DNA of 5,593 bases, taken from an uncultured Clostridia bacterium (GTDB lineage: Bacteria > Bacillota > Clostridia > TANB77 > CAG-508). The stretch is from assembly GCA_934130025.1 (NCBI GenBank), contig CAKOXG010000048.1, forward strand, positions 1 to 5,593, written 5' to 3'. A program made the translations under genes and the position numbers. Of this stretch, positions 1-4,658 are shown in pieces. The notes beneath the pieces are model-generated. The model searched no databases. It saw only the letters and a program-made list of their open reading frames with translations, and was not told the DNA's origin. Each line of letters opens with the position of its first letter. Position 1 is the first letter of the stretch.

Positions 1-87
1 GATGAAATTGGTAAGATTGATGAGTTTGATGTTAGGATTAAAAATAGATTGAAGAAGTTGGAAGATGAATATAGAGAGCATATTTAA
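1..87 (+). CDS. ntpA: V/A-type ATPase subunit A, C-terminal end (partial)
   Basis: Only the last 28 codons and the TAA stop are inside the window; the gene begins upstream. The visible tail is charged and probably helical (DEIGKIDEFDVRIKNR then LKKLEDEYREHI), as expected for the C-terminal helical domain of the catalytic A subunit. No catalytic motif is visible, so the assignment rests mainly on position: in V/A-ATPase (ntp/atp) operons the A gene lies directly before B and D, which follow here. Subunit A would hydrolyse ATP in the cytoplasmic V1 head, alternating with B in an A3B3 ring. The tail uses G-ending codons (TTG, AAG), as do the 3' ends of B and D. The next gene is separated by a repeat element, whereas such operons are normally tightly spaced. 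Confidence 0.7.
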   Translation, partial: DEIGKIDEFDVRIKNRLKKLEDEYREHI

Positions 88-99
88 TTCTGGCGAGAT

Positions 100-251
100 G
101 GCGCATTGGGACCGGTTCTTTTTGTGACTGGTTCATCGGGACCGGTTCTTTTTGTGCCAATTTTGTTGAAATTATTTAAATAATTAAAAATTAACACAAA
201 AAGAACCGGTCCCGATGAACCAGTCACAAAAAGAACCGGTCCCAATGTGCC
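100..251. repeat. Long near-perfect inverted repeat built from GGGACCGGTTCTTTTTGTG units (REP/MITE-like)
   Basis: Positions 104-156 are the exact reverse complement of 195-247 (53 bp). Bases 100-103 also pair with 248-251 using one G-U, giving a 57-bp stem around a 38-nt AT-rich centre. Each arm holds two 23-nt copies of a unit (104-126 and 134-156, one base different) joined by ACTGGTT; the right arm mirrors this (195-217, AACCAGT, 225-247). The centre itself contains a 16-nt palindrome at 170-185. The element fills the space between ATPase subunits A and B and ends 5 nt before the ribosome binding site of B. It encodes no protein and no target duplication is obvious. Similar GGGACGGTTCT palindromes are, from memory, widespread in Firmicutes and sometimes lie beside REP-associated tyrosine transposases. 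Mobility is an inference. Confidence 0.9.
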
Positions 252-256
252 CAAGT

Positions 257-262
257 GAGGTG
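257..262 (+). promoter_or_regulatory. Ribosome binding site that decides the subunit B start
   Basis: GAGGTG, within AAGTGAGGTG, matches the anti-Shine-Dalgarno sequence well and lies 6 nt before TTG 269. The in-frame upstream ATGs at 215 and 245 lie inside the repeat element and are both preceded by AAGAACCGGTCCC, which has no Shine-Dalgarno character. GTG 260 overlaps this site and lacks one of its own. The site lies just 3' of the repeat, so folding of the repeat in the mRNA would leave it exposed. Confidence 0.75.
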
Positions 263-268
263 AAAAAC

Positions 269-1582
269 TTGAAAATAAAATATTTAGGTCTACAAGAAAT
301 AAATGGACCACTTGTATTTATAAAAACACCAAAAGATGTATCATTTGAAGAGCAGGTAGAAATAACTTTAAAAAATGGAGAAAAAAGAATAGGAAATGTT
401 TTGCGTTTAGATGATGACATAACAACAATACAAGTATATAAAGGAACAAATGAAATAAATATAAAAGATGTTCAAACAGAATTTATGGGTGAACCATTAA
501 AAATAAAACTATCACCATTAATGCTTGGAAGAGTATTTGATGGTGCAGGAAAGCCAATTGATGGATTAGGAGATATTGAGACAAATATTTCAAGAGACAT
601 AAATTCAAACCCAATAAATCCAATTGCAAGGAAATATCCTCGTAATTATATTCATACAGGAATATCAACAATAGATGGATTAATTACATTAATAAGAGGA
701 CAAAAAATACCTATTTTCTCTGGAAGTGGCTTAAATCATAATGAGCTTGCAGAAAGAATAATAAGACAATCAAATATAACAGATGGAGGAAAATTTGCAA
801 TTGTATTTGGACTTATGGGAGCCGAATTTGAAACAGCTGAATTTTTTAGAAAAAGTTTTGAGGAAAACGGAGTACTTTCAAAAGTTGTAATGTTTCAGAA
901 TTTGTCTAATGATGCATCAGTAGAAAGGATACTTACTCCAAAAGTTGCACTAACATGTGCTGAATATTTAGCATTTGATTTAGGATACCAAGTATTAGTT
1001 GTATTAACAGATATGACAGCATATGCAGAAGCTTTAAGAGAGGTATCGACTTTAAAAGGAGAAATTCCAAGTAGAAAAGGATATCCGGGATATCTGTATA
1101 GTGATTTAGCATCAATTTATGAAAGAGCAGGAATGATTGAAGGAAGAGTTGGCTCAATAACTCAAATTCCAATACTTACAATGCCAAATGATGATATATC
1201 TCACCCAATACCTGATTTAACAGGATATATAACAGAAGGGCAAATTGTTTTAGGAAGAGATTTATATCAAAAGGGAATAAATCCACCAATTGATATTTTA
1301 CAATCACTTTCAAGGCTTATGAAAGATGGGATTGGAAAAGGATATACAAGAGAAGATCATTCTAAACTTGCAGATAAAATTTTTTCGGCTTACTCTAAGG
1401 TTCAAGATGTAAGAGCTTTGGCAACTGTTCTTGGGGAATCTGATTTGACTGAGGAAGATAAGAAGTATTTGAAATTTGGAAATGAATTTGAGGATAGATT
1501 TGTTAATCAGGATAGTAGCGATAATCGCTCTATGGATGATACTTTGAATTTGATGGAAGAACTTTTGAGAATATTAGAGTAA
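269..1582 (+). CDS. ntpB: V/A-type ATPase subunit B
   Basis: Regulatory, nucleotide-binding B subunit of the V1 head of a V/A-type H+ or Na+ ATPase; it alternates with subunit A and contributes to the catalytic interface. Starting at TTG 269 it has 437 residues beginning MKIKYLGLQEINGPL, which lines up with the known family N-terminus (MIKEYRTIKEVVGPL in Enterococcus hirae). Features: N-terminal beta-barrel (about 1-75); the degenerate P-loop region SGSGL at 151-155, typical of B rather than A; TDMTAYAEALREVS around 248-260; YPGYLYSDLASIYERAG; and the arginine finger R349 in SLSRL. The open frame extends upstream to ATG 215, but those 18 extra residues are repeat-derived. The C-terminus stops at EELLRILE, about 20 residues short of E. 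hirae NtpB, just before another repeat copy. Family assignment is certain; the start is likely. Confidence 0.95.
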   Translation: MKIKYLGLQEINGPLVFIKTPKDVSFEEQVEITLKNGEKRIGNVLRLDDDITTIQVYKGTNEINIKDVQTEFMGEPLKIKLSPLMLGRVFDGAGKPIDGLGDIETNISRDINSNPINPIARKYPRNYIHTGISTIDGLITLIRGQKIPIFSGSGLNHNELAERIIRQSNITDGGKFAIVFGLMGAEFETAEFFRKSFEENGVLSKVVMFQNLSNDASVERILTPKVALTCAEYLAFDLGYQVLVVLTDMTAYAEALREVSTLKGEIPSRKGYPGYLYSDLASIYERAGMIEGRVGSITQIPILTMPNDDISHPIPDLTGYITEGQIVLGRDLYQKGINPPIDILQSLSRLMKDGIGKGYTREDHSKLADKIFSAYSKVQDVRALATVLGESDLTEEDKKYLKFGNEFEDRFVNQDSSDNRSMDDTLNLMEELLRILE

Positions 1583-1588
1583 TTTCGG

Positions 1589-1671
1589 ATTGGGGACGGT
1601 TCTTTTCGCAAAAAATGTCCCATTGGGACCGGTTCTTTTTGGGACATTTCGTAAAAAGAACTGTCCCTAAT
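1589..1671. repeat. Second, imperfect inverted repeat of the same GGGACCGGTTCTTTTT family
   Basis: The outer arms 1589-1621 and 1641-1671 pair with several G-U pairs, two or three mismatches and a two-base bulge. The inner 6 bp (TGTCCC with GGGACA) close a 19-nt loop. That loop is itself another copy of the unit, and 1621-1640 is identical over 20 nt to 104-123 in the first element. There are thus two forward unit copies (1592-1606 and 1625-1640) and one reverse copy (1653-1667). The element fills the junction between subunits B and D, starts 6 nt after the B stop and ends 10 nt before the D ribosome binding site. It has no terminator-like T-run after the stem on the + strand, so transcription of the operon could continue through it. 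Confidence 0.85.
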
Positions 1672-1693
1672 GCAAAAAAATGGAGTGTAAACA

Positions 1694-2308
1694 ATGGGAA
1701 AAATATATTTGTCAACAAAAAATAATTTATTAAAATTACAAAATTCAATAAAAGAGTACAAAAATGGTCAAATGCTTATTGAGGAAAAAGAGTTAATATT
1801 AAAAAATAAACTAGAAAGCTATAAAGATGAAGCAAAAGATACTCAAAATAAACTAAATGAAATTTTAAAAGATGCAGAAGAGACATTAAAAAAAGCAATT
1901 GTGGATGTGGGATTTGATGAGTTGATTGATATTTCTAATGCCATTAAAGATGATGATACAATTAATATAAAAAATGTAACTTTGATGGGAGTTGATATAC
2001 CATCGGTCGTTTCAAATAATTTAGAAATAGTGCCGAATTATGGGTTTTATAATACGACTGCTGCTGTTGACGAGAGTATCGTTAAATTTATTGAGGTTAA
2101 AAAATTGATAATTAAACTGGCTGAAATTAATAATACTATGGTACGTCTTCAAAATGCCATTGAAAAACTAGGAAGAAGGTCTAATGCTCTTAAGGAGGTT
2201 ATTATTCCTAGGGATGAGAAGTTGGCTAAGAGAATTAGTTTGGCTTTGGAGGAAGAAGAAAGAGATGAGTTTGTAAGGCTTAAGGTTGTAAAGAAAAATA
2301 GTAAATAA
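1694..2308 (+). CDS. ntpD: V/A-type ATPase subunit D
   Basis: Central-stalk subunit D, which rotates inside the A3B3 head and passes torque to the membrane ring; cytoplasmic face. At 204 residues it is close to the family norm (about 210). It shows the expected long antiparallel coiled coil: an N-terminal helix (LLKLQNSIKEYKNGQMLIEE, residues about 12-31, onward to about 75), a middle domain, then a C-terminal helix with the hallmark stretch LQNAIEKLGRRSNALKEV leading into IIPRDEKLAKRI and EEEERDEFVRLK. ATG 1694 is chosen because GGAGTG (1682-1687) sits 6 nt upstream. It is the last gene of the operon and is followed by an intrinsic terminator. Leucine codons switch from mainly TTA before about 1890 to mainly TTG after. 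The C-terminus looks complete. Confidence 0.93.
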   Translation: MGKIYLSTKNNLLKLQNSIKEYKNGQMLIEEKELILKNKLESYKDEAKDTQNKLNEILKDAEETLKKAIVDVGFDELIDISNAIKDDDTINIKNVTLMGVDIPSVVSNNLEIVPNYGFYNTTAAVDESIVKFIEVKKLIIKLAEINNTMVRLQNAIEKLGRRSNALKEVIIPRDEKLAKRISLALEEEERDEFVRLKVVKKNSK

Positions 2309-2317
2309 ATTAAAAGT

Positions 2318-2354
2318 AAAATACCTTTATTGTAGCAGATAGAGGTATTTTTTT
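2318..2354 (+). terminator. Rho-independent terminator of the ATPase operon
   Basis: The arms AAATACCTTTAT (2319-2330) and ATAGAGGTATTT (2339-2350) form a 12-bp stem with one G-U pair, extended by A2318-T2351, around the 8-nt loop TGTAGCAG. A run of seven T (2348-2354) follows directly. It lies 9 nt after the subunit D stop. Confidence 0.9.
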
Positions 2355-2421
2355 GCATTTAAAATGCAATTGAAAAATATTACAATAATATTACATTTTC
2401 ATTACACTTTAACTAAAAATG

Positions 2422-2450
2422 TTGAATACGTTCTACTAGTGTAGTAAAAT
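2422..2450 (+). promoter_or_regulatory. Sigma-A-type promoter of the pilin-like gene
   Basis: TTGAAT (2422-2427), a 17-nt spacer and TAAAAT (2445-2450) make a good vegetative promoter. The predicted start near 2457 gives a leader of about 36 nt, too short for a riboswitch. The ribosome binding site AGGAG (2479-2483) lies 9 nt before ATG 2493. The spacer contains a small dyad, CTAC-TAGT-GTAG (2433-2444), between the two boxes, where a repressor could bind; that role is speculative. The rest of the 2355-2492 gap is AT-rich, with a 13-nt palindrome at 2355-2367. Confidence 0.7.
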
Positions 2451-2492
2451 AAGTGTAAGATATAAATTACTGTATGATAGGAGAAAAATATT

Positions 2493-3698
2493 ATGAAAAG
2501 ATGTAATGAAAATAAGGGAATTACTTTAATTGCTTTGGTTGTAAGTATCATAGTACTTTTAATATTAGCTGGAGTTAGCATAAGTATGCTTACAGGTCAA
2601 AATGGCATATTAAATAGGGCAAGTGAAGCAAAAGAAAAAACAGAACAAGCCAAGCAAGACGAAGCAGATAAAATGGCAGCAATGGAAGCAATGGTTCAAA
2701 CTGCAGGAACTAAAGTTACAAATCCATCAGGTTATGGAACAAATCCAAATGCACAAGCAACAGCAGATGGAGCAGGAAAGTATTTTGCTTTACCAGAAGG
2801 AGCAACTTATGTAGAAGGAACAGTAGACACTGGAGTTGTTGTAAATATAAAAGGAAGCGAATTTGTGTGGGTTCCGGTTGATGATGTTGTTTTAGATAAA
2901 AGCAGAGATAACGAATTACCAAAAAGTAGTAATACAGGAACTGATAGTGGAAAAATATATACTCCAATGGCAGTAAAGGTTGGAAATGATTATAAAGGAA
3001 TTTTGTATGACTTTTCGGGAAGTAATAGTTATTTAAAATATGCAAGCGATAGTAATTACCAAGGAAGCAATACAGATTATAGAGAGCCAGATGTAATATC
3101 ATATGATACAGAAGATTACAAATCAGAAGAAATAACAGTTAATATGTTATCAAAAGAATATAATACGATGATAGCAAGTGTGTTAAAATATAAAGGATTT
3201 TATGTAGCACGATATGAGGCAGGATTGGATAAAAATAATAATATTGTTTTCAGAGATGCAAGTAAAGACAGCAATATTACAACAACAGATGCAAGTTATA
3301 ATGAAACAAACAGATGGTACGGATTATATAAAAAAATGAAAACATTTGCAACAGTAGATAATAATGAAGATAACGTTGTAAGTAGCATGATTTGGGGAAG
3401 TCAATATGATGCCATGATGAATTGGATGGCAAAAAACGGGAAAAAAATTGGAGATTCAAATTCTTTAATCTATAATAACACTACAACAACAGGAGGCAAA
3501 TATACAGACCTAATTAATAATGTATATGATTTATATGGTTGTCATTATGAATGGACTCTAGATGCTGACAACATAAACTATAGAGCTTATCGTGGGGGGC
3601 GTTATAACAATAATAACGCTCCAGCATTTCGCACTAGTTACTATCCTAATGATGCAAGTAGCTATGGTTCTTCTCGTGCTACACTTTATATTAAGTAG
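2493..3698 (+). CDS. Type IV pilin-like protein with C-terminal FGE/C-type-lectin-like domain; candidate DGR target
   Basis: A 401-residue protein. The N-terminus is a prepilin signal: short charged leader MKRCNENKG, predicted cleavage after G9, then ITLIALVVSIIVLLILAGVSI as the hydrophobic pilin helix (10-31), followed by a charged helix to about 65. Position +5 is Ala14 rather than the usual Glu. From about 115 it resembles the formylglycine-generating-enzyme (FGE)/sulfatase-modifying fold, a C-type-lectin variant: EFVWVPV (123-129), GFYVARYEAG (235-244), WGSQYDAMMNWM (301-312), YDLYGCHYEWT (345-355) and RGG (367-369). These mirror FGE motifs such as GNVWEWT and RGGSW, but I see no support for enzyme activity. 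The product is probably membrane-anchored or surface-displayed and may bind ligands. Its last ~36 codons differ in composition (see the separate entry). It has its own promoter and terminator. The architecture is clear; the function is unknown. Confidence 0.85.
   Translation: MKRCNENKGITLIALVVSIIVLLILAGVSISMLTGQNGILNRASEAKEKTEQAKQDEADKMAAMEAMVQTAGTKVTNPSGYGTNPNAQATADGAGKYFALPEGATYVEGTVDTGVVVNIKGSEFVWVPVDDVVLDKSRDNELPKSSNTGTDSGKIYTPMAVKVGNDYKGILYDFSGSNSYLKYASDSNYQGSNTDYREPDVISYDTEDYKSEEITVNMLSKEYNTMIASVLKYKGFYVARYEAGLDKNNNIVFRDASKDSNITTTDASYNETNRWYGLYKKMKTFATVDNNEDNVVSSMIWGSQYDAMMNWMAKNGKKIGDSNSLIYNNTTTTGGKYTDLINNVYDLYGCHYEWTLDADNINYRAYRGGRYNNNNAPAFRTSYYPNDASSYGSSRATLYIK
3588..3695 (+). other. 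Candidate DGR variable region at the 3' end of the pilin-like gene
   Basis: This stretch encodes residues 366-401 (YRGGRYNNNNAPAF, then RTSYYPNDASSYGSSRATLY, then IK). All four Arg codons here (367, 370, 380, 395) are CGT or CGC, whereas the eight earlier Arg codons in the gene are six AGA, one AGG and one CGA. Of the 24 codons from 3603 to 3674, 21 end in T or C. GC is about 40% by hand count. DGR variable regions lie at the 3' end of genes for C-type-lectin-fold proteins and vary at AAY codons of an adenine-mutagenised template, giving NNY codons for Asn, Ser, Tyr, Thr, Gly, Asp and similar, as seen here. No template repeat, reverse transcriptase or Avd gene is in the window, so this is inference from pattern. 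Confidence 0.55.
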
Positions 3699-3716
3699 AT
3701 GAAAGCATATTTACAG

Positions 3717-3745
3717 AAAGATAGCAATAACTATTGCTATTTTTT
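3717..3745 (+). terminator. Rho-independent terminator after the pilin-like gene
   Basis: ATAGCAAT (3721-3728) and ATTGCTAT (3733-3740) form a perfect 8-bp stem with loop AACT. The stem can lengthen to 12 bp using the upstream AAAG and downstream TTTT. The T-run begins at 3740, and the hairpin lies about 20 nt after the stop codon. If the gene is a DGR target, a short perfect hairpin just downstream of the variable region would also resemble the structure known to assist retrohoming in phage BPP-1, but termination is the simpler reading. Confidence 0.85.
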
Positions 3746-3763
3746 CTTTTCTAGGTGTATAAT
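3734..3763 (+). promoter_or_regulatory. Promoter of the Fic gene, overlapping the preceding terminator
   Basis: TATAAT (3758-3763) is a perfect -10 box. The best -35 is TTGCTA, one base off-register within the terminator arm (about 3734-3740), with a spacer of 17-18 nt, so the -35 is weak. A leader of about 50 nt follows, with a small GCCT/AGGC hairpin (3792-3806). The ribosome binding site GGAG (3814-3817) lies 5 nt before ATG 3823. Confidence 0.6.
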
Positions 3764-3822
3764 AGATGGTGCATAATATGTAAAAAACAAAGCCTAAACA
3801 AAAGGCAAAGAATGGAGAAAAA

Positions 3823-4476
3823 ATGGAAAACAAATATAATATGTCCCAACAAGATAACATCCTAATGGCAAAAAGACTATTAGTAGATGTAGTATACAAA
3901 AGTGCAAATCTAGAAGGAATAGCAGTAACTTTTGCAGACACGAATGATATCCTAAACGATGTAAATGTCACAAGTATAAAACCATCAGAAATTTCAAAAG
4001 TATGTAATTTACGAGATGCCTGGAAATATGTAATTGAACATATAAATGATGAATTAACATTAGGTTTCATACAAGAAGTTCATACACTTGTAGCAAAAAG
4101 TGAATTACCATATAATAAATTAAGAGTATTAAGAGATAGCGGTGTACTAATATCTGGAACAAATTGGAGACCAGAAATTCCAGATATTAATATAATATAT
4201 CAAGAATTTACAGAAATCAAAAAGATAGAAAATATTACAGAAAGAGCAATAACAACGATGTTATGGATAATGCGTAGTCAAATGTTTATAGATGGAAACA
4301 AGAGAGTTGCGTCAATGGTTTGTAATAAAATATTAATAGAAAATGGCAAAGGAATAATGACAGTTCCAGTTGAATTAGACGGAAAATTTAAAACTATGCT
4401 TGTTAATTATTATGAAACTAATAATATGGAAGAATTAAAACAATGGGTTTATGATAATTGTTTAGATGGAATTTAA
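3823..4476 (+). CDS. Fic-domain protein lacking the catalytic histidine
   Basis: A 217-residue soluble protein of the Fic/Doc superfamily, whose active members usually transfer AMP or another nucleotide-derived group to target hydroxyls. The Fic loop reads QMFIDGNKRVAS (153-164) against the canonical HxFxDGNKR: the anion-binding D157-G158-N159-K160-R161 is intact, but the catalytic His is Gln153. Residues 27-32 are SANLEG, an exact match to the inhibitory-helix motif (S/T)xxxE(G/N), here N-terminal. The substrate-docking flap is recognisable as LRDSGVLISGTNWRPEIPD (about 103-121). ATG 3823 is preferred over ATG 3841 because of its GGAG site. The gene has its own promoter and no obvious antitoxin partner. 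I infer either no AMPylation or altered chemistry, perhaps a binding role. I have the impression that Gln at this place recurs in some Firmicutes Fic proteins, so it may define a subfamily and not a decayed gene. Confidence 0.85.
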   Translation: MENKYNMSQQDNILMAKRLLVDVVYKSANLEGIAVTFADTNDILNDVNVTSIKPSEISKVCNLRDAWKYVIEHINDELTLGFIQEVHTLVAKSELPYNKLRVLRDSGVLISGTNWRPEIPDINIIYQEFTEIKKIENITERAITTMLWIMRSQMFIDGNKRVASMVCNKILIENGKGIMTVPVELDGKFKTMLVNYYETNNMEELKQWVYDNCLDGI

Positions 4477-4493
4477 TAGTATTATTAATGAAT

Positions 4494-4517
4494 ATAGGCA
4501 GCATAAATGCTGTCTAT
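4494..4517. other. Hairpin after the Fic gene, possible weak terminator
   Basis: ATAGGCAGCAT (4494-4504) pairs with ATGCTGTCTAT (4507-4517), 11 bp with one G-U; in practice about 9 bp with a 6-nt loop. It starts 18 nt after the Fic stop. No T-run follows on either strand, so termination would be inefficient or factor-dependent. Confidence 0.5.
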
Positions 4518-4541
4518 TAAGCTTCAAAAATATAAAACAAT

Positions 4542-4604
4542 TTAAAAAAAGCATATTAAAATACTTAAAAAAAGTATATCAAATTAATTAAAAAATGTAT
4601 ATTA
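4542..4604 (+). repeat. Three 17-nt direct repeats at an exact 23-nt period
   Basis: Copies start at 4542 (TTAAAAAAAGCATATTA), 4565 (TTAAAAAAAGTATATCA) and 4588 (TTAAAAAATGTATATTA). Each differs from the consensus TTAAAAAAAGTATATTA at a single position, and the 6-nt spacers are not conserved. The array ends 4 nt before the -35 box of the downstream ATPase gene. It may be an operator array, an A-tract bend or an UP-like element; the region is very AT-rich, so the regular period is the main evidence. Confidence 0.65.
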
Positions 4605-4608
4605 GCTA

Positions 4609-4637
4609 TTGAAATGTATAAAAATATAGTGTAAAAT
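4609..4637 (+). promoter_or_regulatory. Sigma-A-type promoter of the AAA ATPase gene
   Basis: TTGAAA (4609-4614), a 17-nt spacer and TAAAAT (4632-4637). It has the same -10 box and spacing as the promoter of the pilin-like gene. The predicted transcript would start near 4644, almost on the ribosome binding site AAGGAG (4644-4649), giving a leader of about 15 nt. Confidence 0.65.
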
Positions 4638-4658
4638 ATAAAAAAGGAGATGATAACA

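Noticed and set aside
104..247. Repeated 23-nt units as a CRISPR array
   Set aside because: There are only two copies per arm with a 7-nt gap, arranged as an inverted pair; there is no series of unique spacers.
100..251. The long hairpin as an intrinsic terminator between A and B
   Set aside because: No T-run follows the right arm on the + strand, and B still needs transcription from upstream as no good promoter is seen before it.
84..420. Minus-strand reading frames across the first repeat
   Set aside because: They are translations of the inverted repeat and the antisense of subunit B, with no ribosome binding site or recognisable domain.
2355..2367. 13-nt palindrome GCATTT-A-AAATGC after the ATPase terminator
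   Set aside because: It is short, very AT-rich and unattached to any promoter element; easily chance.
2355..2492. Cyclic-di-GMP or other riboswitch before the pilin-like gene
   Set aside because: The predicted leader is only about 36 nt and shows no riboswitch-like conserved structure.
2623..3102. Overlapping frames inside the pilin-like gene (63 aa + strand and 128 aa - strand)
   Set aside because: They are low-complexity products of A-rich codons in shifted frames, with no domain or ribosome binding site.
3588..3695. Atypical 3' end of the pilin-like gene as a sequencing or frameshift artefact
   Set aside because: The frame stays open, the residues fit the RGG to LYIK ending of the fold, and the stop is followed at once by a terminator.
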